From contig CAMDNZ010000024.1 of the NCBI GenBank assembly GCA_945903445.1, forward strand, positions 1 through 44,757: a DNA stretch of 44,757 nucleotides. Direction: 5' to 3'. The notes beneath the pieces were generated by a model that saw nothing but the letters and a program-made list of their open reading frames with translations, made no database searches and was not told the origin of the DNA. Position numbers and translations under genes: made by a program. Below are positions 33,559 to 41,189 of this stretch, piece after piece (within the stretch, counting starts at the first letter, position 1; each line of letters starts with the position of its first letter). This DNA comes from Bordetella parapertussis (GTDB lineage: Bacteria; Pseudomonadota; Gammaproteobacteria; Burkholderiales; Burkholderiaceae_B).

Positions 33559-34815
33559 TTATTGACCAAGAAAAGGAAAATCGGGTTCGGGACGGCGTCC
33601 GTCGATCAAGTCAGCAAGTGCCCGGCCCGAGCCTACACCCATAGTCCAGCCCAATGTGCCGTGACCCGTGTTCAGGTAGAGGTTGGCCAGACGCGTGCGC
33701 CCGATTAGCGGCACGTTCGAAGGCGTAGACGGGCGCAGGCCCGCCCAATAGGTCGCTCCCTCGATGGCGAGGGCGCCAGGAAACAATTCATCGGCCAAGC
33801 GCGCCAGCATTTGGCAGCGTGCCTGACTCAGGTCGCGGTCGTAGCCACCGATCTCGGCAGTGCCCGCCAAACGCAAGCGTTGACCCAGGCGCGACATCAC
33901 CACCTTGTGCGCCCGATCGGTCAGACTGACCGTCGGCGCGCGCGAGTCGTCGCGAACGGCAAACGTGGCCGAATAGCCCTTGGTGGGGTAGACATTGCAC
34001 GGCACACCCAGCGGCTCGACCAGGTGCGGCGTGTGGCTGGCCAACGCCACCACATACGCATCGGCGAGCACCGTATCGAATCCGCCATCCGGGCGCACGA
34101 TTTCGAGGCCAGTCACTCGCCCTCGCTCGGACGTCAAGCGGGTCGCTTGCGTGTTGTAGCGAAACGCGACTCCGGCCTGCTCGGCGTGCCGGGCCAGCGC
34201 GCGCGCAAACAAATGCACGTCGCCGCTCTCATCATCTGGCGCGAAATCGCCGCCCACGATATGGGCACGTTGTGCCGACAAGGCCGGTTCGATCGCGACC
34301 ACTTCGTCGGCCGACAGCACCCGGCGCTCTACACCGTAGTCGCGCATTAAGCCGGCTACACGCTGCGAACGGTCGAATTCTTCCTGATCGCGGTAGAAAC
34401 TCAGAATGCCACGCTCGCGATGGTCGTAAGCGATCCCGAGCTGGGCACGCATACCGCGCAAAGTATCGCGGCTGTACTCCGCCAAACGAACCATCGATCG
34501 TATATTGGGCGCAAGACGCCCTGGCGCGCACTCTCGTAAGAACGCCAGCGCCCAGCGCCACTGCCGGGCGTCCAGTCGAGGGCGGAACAGCAATGGGGCA
34601 TCGTCCTGCATCAACCAGCGCAGAATCTTCAGGGGGGCGTCGGGATTGGCCCAAGGTTCGGCGTAAGACACCGATATCTGACCGCCATTGGCGAAGCTGG
34701 TCTCCTGCGCGGGACCGCTACGGCGCTCGACGAGCTCGACATCATGCCCAGACTGGCGTAACCACCACGCCGTGGAAACACCGATGATTCCGCCGCCCAG
34801 AACCGCTACTTTCAT
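33559..34815 (-). CDS. dadA: D-amino acid dehydrogenase (DadA family)
   Basis: 418-residue FAD-dependent oxidoreductase that deaminates D-amino acids to keto acids and feeds electrons into the respiratory chain. The start ATG at 34813-34815 gives MKVAVLGGGIIGVSTAWWL, the Rossmann dinucleotide motif at the very N-terminus. The family stretch ETSFANGGQISVSYAEPWA and the C-terminal GLRPSTPSNVPLIGRT and GHGTLGWTMGVGSG complete the DadA signature. It has its own 160-bp upstream spacer and is read together with the UgpB-like gene. No alanine racemase gene is adjacent, so a D-alanine catabolic operon is not shown here. Confidence 0.92.
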   Translation of the reverse strand: MKVAVLGGGIIGVSTAWWLRQSGHDVELVERRSGPAQETSFANGGQISVSYAEPWANPDAPLKILRWLMQDDAPLLFRPRLDARQWRWALAFLRECAPGRLAPNIRSMVRLAEYSRDTLRGMRAQLGIAYDHRERGILSFYRDQEEFDRSQRVAGLMRDYGVERRVLSADEVVAIEPALSAQRAHIVGGDFAPDDESGDVHLFARALARHAEQAGVAFRYNTQATRLTSERGRVTGLEIVRPDGGFDTVLADAYVVALASHTPHLVEPLGVPCNVYPTKGYSATFAVRDDSRAPTVSLTDRAHKVVMSRLGQRLRLAGTAEIGGYDRDLSQARCQMLARLADELFPGALAIEGATYWAGLRPSTPSNVPLIGRTRLANLYLNTGHGTLGWTMGVGSGRALADLIDGRRPEPDFPFLGQ

Positions 34816-34974
34816 GCCTCGCCTTTGCCTGCATGTGACCAAACGCGATTTTACATTGGGAACGTCATATGTTGCGGCCGGTCTCTGACTAGCCGTATGT
34901 AACGCCATGATTGGCCGCACCTCTTCACATTTGTGATGAGTAAGGCCGGCCTGCGCTTGCATCGGAGGCGGCCA

Positions 34975-36018
34975 TCAGCCTTTGGCCAGATCCGCTTCGG
35001 AGGTGAACGCGTCGGCAAAAAACGCCTCTTCCGGCAAGCCGCAAGCACTGCTGAAGCTACGACGGGCCGCGTCCACCATGACTGGCGCGCCACAGGCATA
35101 CACCTCGTAGCCGCTCATGTCGGGCACATCGGCCAGAACGGCCTCGTGTACGAAGCCGGTACGGCCAGTCCACTCGTCCTCGGGCAACGCATCGGAAACA
35201 ACCGGGACGAAACGGAAGTGGGCCAAGGACGCCTCCCATTCGCGTGCCACATCGGCCAAATACAGATCGTGAGGGCGACGTCCGCCCCAATACAGCACCG
35301 TCGGACGTTCGCTGCCCATGTGCTGCATATGCTGCATGATGGCCTGGACGGGCGCGAACCCCGTGCCGCTGGCCAACAGAATGATGGGTTTATCGCTTTC
35401 TTCGCGCAGGAAGAACGAACCGAACGGCCCCTCCACCCGCAAAATTTCACGCTCCTTCATTTGCGTTTCAGCCGCGCCGAACACGTGGTCGGTGAACCGC
35501 CCACCGGGTAAATGGCGAATGTGCAATTCGAGCGGACTGCCGGTATGCGGTGCGTTGGCCATCGAATAGCTTCGACGCGCGCCGTCTTTCATGATGATCT
35601 CGACGTATTGCCCGGCGTAGAAGCGGAACGGGTCGGCAGCCGGCAATTGCAGCTGCACCACCATCACGTCATCGGCACGGCGCGTCAGGGTTTGCACGCG
35701 AACCGGCATCTTGCGAATCTGAATGTCGGTAGCCAGGCGAACTTCGCGCACCTCGATCTTCAGATCCGTACCCGGACGGGCCTGACAGAACAGCGTATAG
35801 CCGTCGGCCAGTTCTTCCGGCGACAGCGCCTGCGCGGGATACGGACCGGCATCGACTTCGCCTTCGATCACGCGGCCTTTGCACGACGAGCATGCGCCGT
35901 TGCGACAACTATAAGGCAACACTAACCCGGCAGCCATCGCGCCATCGAGGACGGTTTGACCCGACTGCACAGAAAAAGCATGGCCGGAGGGCTCGACAAT
36001 AACCTGGAAACTCGTCAT
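34975..36018 (-). CDS. 2Fe-2S / FAD / NAD(P) reductase (CDP-6-deoxyglucoseen-reductase type)
   Basis: 347-residue soluble electron-transfer protein. Its N-terminal plant-type ferredoxin domain holds cysteines at 38, 43, 46 and 78 (CRNGACSSC, then LFCQAR). An FAD-binding domain (RSYSMANAP) and an NAD-binding domain (ILLASGTGFAPVQAIMQHM) follow, ending in YACGAPVMVDAARRSF. This is the layout of CDP-6-deoxy-delta-3,4-glucoseen reductases and of oxygenase reductase components. No partner oxygenase or deoxysugar gene is nearby, so the electron acceptor is unknown. The next gene upstream encodes a MOSC protein, which in other systems needs a reductase partner. A TAGAAT -10-like element lies about 44 bp upstream. 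Confidence 0.88.
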   Translation of the reverse strand: MTSFQVIVEPSGHAFSVQSGQTVLDGAMAAGLVLPYSCRNGACSSCKGRVIEGEVDAGPYPAQALSPEELADGYTLFCQARPGTDLKIEVREVRLATDIQIRKMPVRVQTLTRRADDVMVVQLQLPAADPFRFYAGQYVEIIMKDGARRSYSMANAPHTGSPLELHIRHLPGGRFTDHVFGAAETQMKEREILRVEGPFGSFFLREESDKPIILLASGTGFAPVQAIMQHMQHMGSERPTVLYWGGRRPHDLYLADVAREWEASLAHFRFVPVVSDALPEDEWTGRTGFVHEAVLADVPDMSGYEVYACGAPVMVDAARRSFSSACGLPEEAFFADAFTSEADLAKG

Positions 36019-36077
36019 CTACTTATCGGTACGCAATGCGTTCATGGTTCACAAGCCAGACATTCTAGCCCCGGACA

Positions 36078-36938
36078 TCAAAACGCGTATTCGAACTCGC
36101 CCGAGGCGCCCACATGCAGGGTGCTTCCTGCGCCTGAGACCACGATGGCATTTTGACCGAAAAGGATGCCTGCATCGAACTGTCTAAACCCCGCCAAAGT
36201 GGCACCAGGCTCCAATCCTGGCTCGCCCGTGGCAGGATTCACGTCGGGCACCGAACAGCGTGTGCATGCCTTGACGACACCCAGACGCAAAGCACCGAAG
36301 GACAGTTCCGAGACGTGATCCTCGTCGAAGGCTTCCAGCCCTTCGACCACGATGTTCGGACGAAATCGATCCATTCCGACGGGCGGCTGGTGACGGGCCG
36401 ACAGCCGCTGATTCAACTCGTCCAAAGACGCCTGATTCGCGATCAGCAGGGGAAATCCATCGGCAAACCCAAAGCAGTGGTCGGCCTGATCGTCGGGCGA
36501 GCCATTCAGGCCCAGCCAGGTGTGAAAAGCAGGATCGTCGGGTTGACGGAGAAAAGGCTCGGCTGCGCGCAGCAGTTGGCAGGCCACGCCTATTGCCTGA
36601 GTGAACCAGGCGGCGATATCGGGGCTCAATGCGTGGGCGGCAACGCGCGCGCGCCACACCCCCACTTCGATCATTGCGGTATCGCGGCCTTCGTTCAGGC
36701 CGATGGACAGCTCGGGCATGCCGGGGGCCGTGACCACAAGTGCCAAATCCGTCAACGCGGTGCGGATACGGGCCATGTGCGGATGCGTGCGCTGGGTCAG
36801 AAACTGGCCTTGGGCGTCGACCACCAACCAACGCCGATCCCACGCAAGTCCGGCACCATCGACCCGCGACGAGGCGAGGTCGATGCCTGCACAGGACTTG
36901 ATGGGATAGATATGCAAACTACGAACGGCGACGTGCAT
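36078..36938 (-). CDS. MOSC domain protein (YcbX/mARC-like)
   Basis: 286-residue protein with an N-terminal MOSC beta-barrel domain (LHIYPIKSCAGIDL, WDRRWLVVDAQGQFLTQR) and a MOSC domain (GFPLLIANQASLDELN, MDRFRPNIVVEG). The CTRCSVPDVNPATGE motif, with cysteines at 225 and 228, carries the likely molybdenum-binding cysteine. YcbX and mARC homologues reduce N-hydroxylated compounds. E. coli YcbX has a fused C-terminal ferredoxin domain, which is absent here, while a separate ferredoxin-flavin reductase lies 59 bp downstream on the same strand. A perfect 9-bp hairpin sits just before its start codon. The substrate is not known. Confidence 0.85.
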   Translation of the reverse strand: MHVAVRSLHIYPIKSCAGIDLASSRVDGAGLAWDRRWLVVDAQGQFLTQRTHPHMARIRTALTDLALVVTAPGMPELSIGLNEGRDTAMIEVGVWRARVAAHALSPDIAAWFTQAIGVACQLLRAAEPFLRQPDDPAFHTWLGLNGSPDDQADHCFGFADGFPLLIANQASLDELNQRLSARHQPPVGMDRFRPNIVVEGLEAFDEDHVSELSFGALRLGVVKACTRCSVPDVNPATGEPGLEPGATLAGFRQFDAGILFGQNAIVVSGAGSTLHVGASGEFEYAF

Positions 36939-36940
36939 GA

Positions 36941-36974
36941 CAGACCCAAAGCAAAAAATGTCGCATTGGGTCTG
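36941..36974 (-). promoter_or_regulatory. Hairpin directly upstream of the MOSC gene start
   Basis: CAGACCCAA (36941-36949) and TTGGGTCTG (36966-36974) form a perfect 9-bp stem with a 16-nt T-rich loop, ending 2 nt before the MOSC start codon. There is no T-run after it. It occupies the place of the ribosome-binding site and might limit translation, or act as a weak terminator for ectD transcripts. Confidence 0.4.
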
Positions 36975-37002
36975 GACACCCTACGCGCTCGAAGGATTTA
37001 CA

Positions 37003-37926
37003 TCAGCTTACCACCTTGAGCGGATCCAACGGCGTCAGCGCGTTGAACTGTTTCCGAGTGGCAATGTGCTCGGGCCGAGGCATCAATCCGTACTTTGGCG
37101 GCTGCAAGGTGTTCTCCATGCTGTTGTACACGGTAAACACGTTGGCTCGCGGCCACGGCGAAATATTGCTGTTCGATCCGTGCATGGTGTTGCAGTCGAA
37201 GAAGATGACCGAACCGGCACGCGCCGTCATGGTTTCGATGCCGCCCTGATCCACCAACAACTCGAGGCTGACGGGATCGGGCACGCCGTATTCTTGCTTC
37301 TTCAGTGACTTCTTATAGTGGTTGTCGGGCGTTTCGCCCACGCACGAAATGAATTGGCGATGCGAACCTGGTACTAACATCAGCGGGCCGTTGCTGGTAT
37401 TGTTGTCGGTTAGCAGTACCGAGCAACTCAAAGCGCGCATGCCGGGCATCCCGTCTTCGGCATGCCAGGTCTCGAAATCCGAGTGCCAATAAAACTCTTT
37501 GCCTTTGAAACCGGGTTTCAGATTGGCACGCGATTGATGGATATATACCTCGGAACCCAGAATCTGGCGAGCCACGTCCAACACGCGCGGATCGCGCATC
37601 AAACGATGCAGAATCGGACTGAGCACATGCACCATGAAAATGGACCGCACTGCTTCGCTATTGGGCTCGGTAATGGCTTCCTCGCGGCGGACGATGGCCG
37701 GATCGCGAGTCATGCGCTCGATCTCGGCCATCAGGCCGCTTACTTCCTTGTCCGAAAATACGTCTTCGAGCAACAAGAAACCGTTGCGGTCGTACGAGGC
37801 GACCTGATCGTCGTTCAATGCCTGGGTATATTTTCCGTCGCCGTACACCACCGGATCCTGGCGGGCGATAATGGCCGAGCCCCGGTCGGTGCGTGAAGCA
37901 TAAGGATCTTTAGCAGGTGAAATCAT
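37003..37926 (-). CDS. ectD: Ectoine hydroxylase
   Basis: 307-residue non-heme Fe(II)/2-oxoglutarate dioxygenase that converts ectoine to 5-hydroxyectoine. The iron facial triad is visible as H148 and D150 (WHSDFETWH) and H249 (FFDCNTMHGSNSN). The EctD family stretch FYWHSDFETWHAEDGMP is intact, as is the C-terminal YNSMENTLQPPKYG. An AAGGAGGT ribosome-binding site lies 5 nt upstream of the ATG at 37924-37926, so good translation is expected. It follows ectC by 18 bp as the last gene of the cluster. Confidence 0.97.
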   Translation of the reverse strand: MISPAKDPYASRTDRGSAIIARQDPVVYGDGKYTQALNDDQVASYDRNGFLLLEDVFSDKEVSGLMAEIERMTRDPAIVRREEAITEPNSEAVRSIFMVHVLSPILHRLMRDPRVLDVARQILGSEVYIHQSRANLKPGFKGKEFYWHSDFETWHAEDGMPGMRALSCSVLLTDNNTSNGPLMLVPGSHRQFISCVGETPDNHYKKSLKKQEYGVPDPVSLELLVDQGGIETMTARAGSVIFFDCNTMHGSNSNISPWPRANVFTVYNSMENTLQPPKYGLMPRPEHIATRKQFNALTPLDPLKVVS

Positions 37927-37944
37927 GCAAACCTCCTTAAGTGT

Positions 37945-38346
37945 TCAAGCGGGTTGATCGTCGAGAATGGCGGGATAGACACCTTTTTCGTCATGGACTT
38001 CGCGGCCGGTCAATGGCGGGTTGAACACGCAAATGACGCGTAGCGGCTCTTTGCCACCGCACAGATAATGTTCGTCGTGTTGATCCAGCGCATACACGAC
38101 GCCCGGACCCAAAGCGTGTTTCTTGCCATCGGCGAGCACTTCGATCGAGCCGTCGCCTTCGATGCACCACACCGCCTCCAGATGATTCTGGTAGTGAATG
38201 TGCGTGCGACCGCCCGGAAAAATAGTGGTCTCGTGAAACGAGAATCCCATATTGTCTTTTTTGAGCAGCACTCGACGGCTCATCCAGGTATCGGTAATGA
38301 CCTCGTCTTCGGTCCCGATCACGTCTTTAATATTACGTACGATCAT
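37945..38346 (-). CDS. ectC: L-ectoine synthase
   Basis: 133-residue cupin enzyme that cyclises N-gamma-acetyl-diaminobutyrate to ectoine. It begins MIVRNIKDVIGTEDEV and includes the cupin stretches SFHETTIFPGGRTHIHYQNH and EAVWCIEGDGSIEV, with YALDQHDEHYLCGG near the C-terminal half. Length is normal. The start overlaps the ectB stop by 4 bp (ATGA), so translation is coupled. Confidence 0.98.
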   Translation of the reverse strand: MIVRNIKDVIGTEDEVITDTWMSRRVLLKKDNMGFSFHETTIFPGGRTHIHYQNHLEAVWCIEGDGSIEVLADGKKHALGPGVVYALDQHDEHYLCGGKEPLRVICVFNPPLTGREVHDEKGVYPAILDDQPA

Positions 38347-39650
38347 CGACGATTTCCTCCAAATTTCAAAACACGGGCGGTGTGGCCGGCTTCGCCCAAG
38401 ACCGCGCTCATGGCGCGCTCGATGGTGTCCAGGCCACGCGTGAGCAGTTCGTCTTCGATGGTGAGGGCGGGCAAGAGCTTGAGCACCTCGTCGTTGGCGC
38501 CCGAGGTCTCGACGACAACGCCATGCTCGAACGCTTTGTGCGCGATCTGGTTGGCCAACTCAGGGGCGCCAGCCGTCACCAATCCCTGGATCAAGCCGCG
38601 GCCGCGCGCTTCCAGTCCGGCATTCGGATAGCTGTGAATGATGTTTTCCAGCCAGTCGCGCACGATGCGCTCTTTGCGCTGCACCTCGACGGCAAACGCA
38701 TCGCTAGCCCAGTAGCTGTTCAGTGCTGCGGTGGCGGTGACGAACGCGAGATTGTTGCCTCGGAAAGTGCCGCTATGCGCACCCGGTTTCCAGACGTCCA
38801 GATCGGGCTTCATCAGTACCAGCGACATGGGCAAGCCAAAGCCCGACAGGGACTTCGACAGCGTGATGATGTCCGGACGAATCCCCATCGAGTCGAAACT
38901 GAAGAAGCTGCCGGTGCGACCGCAACCGACCTGGATGTCGTCGACGATCAACAGCATGTCGTGACGGCGGCACAGCCCTTCCAGCTCTTTGAGCCAGCGG
39001 CGGGTGGCGACGTTCACACCGCCCTCGCCTTGCACGGTTTCGACGATCACGGCGGCCGGATGATCGAGGCCGCTACTGCGATCTTCCAGCATGCGCTCTA
39101 AGTAGGCGATGGTGTCCACGTCGGGGCCGAAATAGCCATCGAAGGGCATGAACGTGGTGTTACCCAAGGCATAACCCGACGCGTCACGGAACTTCGCGTT
39201 GGCCGTGGCCGCCAGCGAACCGCCACTCACGCCATGAAAACCATGGGTGAAGGAAACGACGTTCGAGCGACCTTTCACTTGTCGAGCGATCTTCAGCGCG
39301 GCCTCGACCGCGTTGGTGCCGGTCGGGCCGGTGAACTGCAAGGTGTACTGCCAGCCGCGCGGTTTGAGCAGCACGCGCTCTACCGTTTCGAGAAACTCCT
39401 TTTTGGCAGTGGTCGCCATGTCCAGGCCATGCACCACGCCATCGGCAGCCAGATAATCGACCAGCTTTTCCTTGAAGACCGGATTGTTGTGGCCGTAGTT
39501 CAAAGTGCCGGCACCGCTGAAAAAGTCGATGTATTCGTTCTTTTCCTCATCGATCAGCAGCGAGCCACGGGCTTGTTTGAAGATGACAGGAAACGAGCGG
39601 ATATACCCACGTACTTCCGATTCCATCCTGTTGAAAATATCCAAGTCCAT
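38343..39650 (-). CDS. ectB: Diaminobutyrate--2-oxoglutarate transaminase
   Basis: 435-residue class III PLP aminotransferase that makes L-2,4-diaminobutyrate from aspartate semialdehyde and glutamate, the first ectoine-specific step. The start is the ATG at 39648-39650 (MDLDIFNRMESEVRGYIRSF), with a strong GGAGGAAAG site directly upstream. Motifs include FTGPTGTNAVEAALKIAR, the VDDIQVGCGRTG aspartate region, and the PLP lysine K266 in TLSKSLSGFGLPMS. It is separated from ectA by a 135-bp spacer holding a terminator-like hairpin and a second stem-loop, so its expression may be set apart from ectR-ectA. Confidence 0.97.
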   Translation of the reverse strand: MDLDIFNRMESEVRGYIRSFPVIFKQARGSLLIDEEKNEYIDFFSGAGTLNYGHNNPVFKEKLVDYLAADGVVHGLDMATTAKKEFLETVERVLLKPRGWQYTLQFTGPTGTNAVEAALKIARQVKGRSNVVSFTHGFHGVSGGSLAATANAKFRDASGYALGNTTFMPFDGYFGPDVDTIAYLERMLEDRSSGLDHPAAVIVETVQGEGGVNVATRRWLKELEGLCRRHDMLLIVDDIQVGCGRTGSFFSFDSMGIRPDIITLSKSLSGFGLPMSLVLMKPDLDVWKPGAHSGTFRGNNLAFVTATAALNSYWASDAFAVEVQRKERIVRDWLENIIHSYPNAGLEARGRGLIQGLVTAGAPELANQIAHKAFEHGVVVETSGANDEVLKLLPALTIEDELLTRGLDTIERAMSAVLGEAGHTARVLKFGGNRR

Positions 39651-39685
39651 ACTTTCCTCCCGTTGTGATACGTCAGATTTCGGAT

Positions 39686-39733
39686 GCGAGTTCACGCCTG
39701 GCCGTCATGGACAACCATTGGTGTGAAACTCGC
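39686..39733 (-). promoter_or_regulatory. Second stem-loop in the ectA-ectB spacer
   Basis: GCGAGTTCACGCC (39686-39698) pairs with GGTGTGAAACTCGC (39720-39733) with one bulge and one G-U pair. A nested ATGG/CCAT stem lies in its loop. It comes directly after the terminator's T-run on the minus strand and ends 35 nt before the ectB start. It may stabilise the ectBCD mRNA 5' end or take part in attenuation. Confidence 0.45.
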
Positions 39734-39737
39734 GTGT

Positions 39738-39784
39738 AAAAAACGATGGCGTCGCGCCGCCTTACTTCATTGCGCGACGCATCC
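39738..39784 (-). terminator. Intrinsic terminator between ectA and ectB
   Basis: On the minus strand a 12-bp GC-rich stem (GATGCGTCGCGC with GCGCGACGCCATC, one bulge, ~15-nt loop) is followed after one G by TTTTTT (39738-39743). It begins 1 nt after the ancestral ectA stop codon. It has every feature of a Rho-independent terminator inside what is normally one operon. Confidence 0.7.
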
Positions 39785-39785
39785 G

Positions 39786-40304
39786 CTAAGCGCGCTTGAG
39801 GGTGCCGATGCGCAACAGCCGCTCGTCCTCGTGCGCTTGCGCGCCAAACAGCGCCGGCGGAAACAATTCAGACTCGACCAGCCTGGCCTCGTATGACTGT
39901 GCCAATGCAGCGAAAGTGTTGCGGGACGCCGCGTTGTCCGGGCCTACTGTGGTTTAGACGAAAGCGATGTTGTGCAGCGCCTTGCGCGACAACAAATCGT
40001 TCAGCATGCGTGACGCCAGGCGTCGACCGCGAGCGCGTTCGTGCACGGCGACCTGCCAGACAAACAGGCAATCGGGACGGCCCGGCGGGATATAGGCGGA
40101 AACAAACCCGTCGATTTCGCCTGCGGCGCTTTCGGCCACGATGCAGGTCGCCGAAAAGTGTTCGCACAGTAGCAGGTAGCAATACAGCGAATTCACATCC
40201 AGGGGCGGGCAGGCCGTAGCCAGTTCGTGGATGGCGCATCCGTCGAGCTTGGCAGGCGCACGCAGCGTATGAGTATCGAGGGCGTTTTGCTCGATCACAC
40301 TCAT
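39786..40304 (-). pseudogene. ectA: L-2,4-diaminobutyrate acetyltransferase, interrupted by an in-frame TAA
   Basis: The frame from the ATG at 40302-40304 to the TAG at 39786-39788 has 172 codons and matches EctA throughout, except that codon 117 is TAA (39954-39956). Before it: APAKLDGCAIHELATACPPL, FVWQVAVHERARGRRLASRM, ending HNIAFV. After it the same frame resumes with family sequence: TTVGPDNAAS, then LFPPALFGAQAHEDERLLRIG. The expected residue is Glu, so GAA to TAA (plus-strand C to A at 39956) explains it. The truncated product keeps the acetyl-CoA motif (RGRRLA) but loses the last third of the GNAT fold. It is coupled to ectR by an ATGA overlap. EctA normally acetylates diaminobutyrate to N-gamma-acetyl-diaminobutyrate. 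Confidence 0.9.
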
Positions 40305-40849
40305 ACCACCAGCCCCGATTCGGGTTGGGCACCCGAAGTAGGGACTTCGAGAATCGGCGAAGTCAGGTCGGCGGGGGCTTCCACGGGCGTTTGACCACCC
40401 GCTGCCATCAAGGCCACGATGCGCTCCAAAGACAGCGTAATGGTCGCCTGCTCCAACTCGGGCAGCGCATTGAGTGCATCGGCCAAATGCTTTTGCAGCG
40501 GCGACGGCGCTTCGCCCGCCAGTACCACACCCGCCTCGGTGGGCCAGACGAACACGATGCGGCGGTCTTCACGTCCTCGTTCACGTCGGACCAGACCTTT
40601 ATCTTCCAGGCGGTCGAGAATGCCGACCACCGTGCTGGGGCTGACATGAATTTCGCGGCTGATGGCAGTGGCCGTCAGCGGCCCATTGGCAATTACGGCA
40701 CGCAGGCACATCAGTTGAGGTGCGGTGATATTGCTGACCGCGGCAAGCTGGCGCGAGTGCAGCGCAACAGAGCGGGTGATTTGGCGCAGTGCGCGCAAGA
40801 TGCGTAGATCGTATTGCGGCACCGCCGGAGTCGGACTGGTTTGCGTCAT
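40301..40849 (-). CDS. ectR: EctR-type MarR family regulator
   Basis: 182-residue MarR-family winged-helix protein. The start chosen is MTQTSPTPAVPQYDLRILR (ATG at 40847-40849); a GTG start 11 codons upstream would place the start beside the promoter -10. The winged helix covers residues ~40-100 (ITAPQLMCLRAVIANG, HVSPSTVVGILDRLEDKG, LVRRERGREDRR). The C-terminal tail is Pro/Ser-rich. It overlaps ectA by ATGA, so the regulator is made from the same transcript as the gene it probably controls. EctR1 of methylotrophs represses ectABC; the same role is inferred here. Confidence 0.88.
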   Translation of the reverse strand: MTQTSPTPAVPQYDLRILRALRQITRSVALHSRQLAAVSNITAPQLMCLRAVIANGPLTATAISREIHVSPSTVVGILDRLEDKGLVRRERGREDRRIVFVWPTEAGVVLAGEAPSPLQKHLADALNALPELEQATITLSLERIVALMAAGGQTPVEAPADLTSPILEVPTSGAQPESGLVV

Positions 40850-40864
40850 ATCGAATCTGTCTTG

Positions 40865-40876
40865 TCGAATTAATTT
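40865..40876. promoter_or_regulatory. AT-rich palindrome near the ectR start, candidate EctR operator
   Basis: A near-palindrome centred on AATTAATT (plus strand GTCGAATTAATTTCAAC) lies between the promoter -10 and the ectR start codon. Dyad sites in this place are typical for MarR repressors. A second dyad, CGTAA-N10-TTACG with an inner GTAAT-GA-ATTAC, lies at 40926-40945, just upstream of the -35. Confidence 0.4.
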
Positions 40877-40884
40877 CAACACAA

Positions 40885-40913
40885 ATGATATGGGTCTAGT
40901 AAGATCGAGTCAA
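40885..40913 (-). promoter_or_regulatory. Sigma70-type promoter of the ectR-ectA transcript
   Basis: On the minus strand TTGACT (-35, 40908-40913), a 17-bp spacer and TATCAT (-10, 40885-40890) lie about 36 bp upstream of the chosen ectR start. It is the best promoter match in the intergenic region. Confidence 0.65.
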
Positions 40914-40945
40914 CCCAAGGAACGGCGTAAATGTAATGAATTACG

Positions 40946-41189
40946 GCGGTTATTGTCATCAACTACACAGGGAGCAGGCGGCAGCCTGTTCGTGCGGCGA
41001 TCCTGTCATTTCAGGTGAAATGATTCGCGTATTGTTACATCGATTTGGCTATGTCTTGTGCACGACGGCGATCACCGCTCATCAACAAGGCTCCCGCCTG
41101 GCGAAATAGCGCCTCCGAGAGTGGATTTGAACCCCCTTGTTTAGGCGCCATTCGAGCAGCCAGAATGTTATGTTCTAACTGCCATCACA
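40946..41189. other. Intergenic stretch between the ect promoter region and parC
   Basis: No gene seen. The minus strand contains a T-arm-like string (GGGGGTTCAAATCC near 41120-41135) flanked by GGCGCCT and AGGCGC arms, but no complete tRNA cloverleaf can be drawn. No clear terminator follows the parC stop. Confidence 0.35.
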
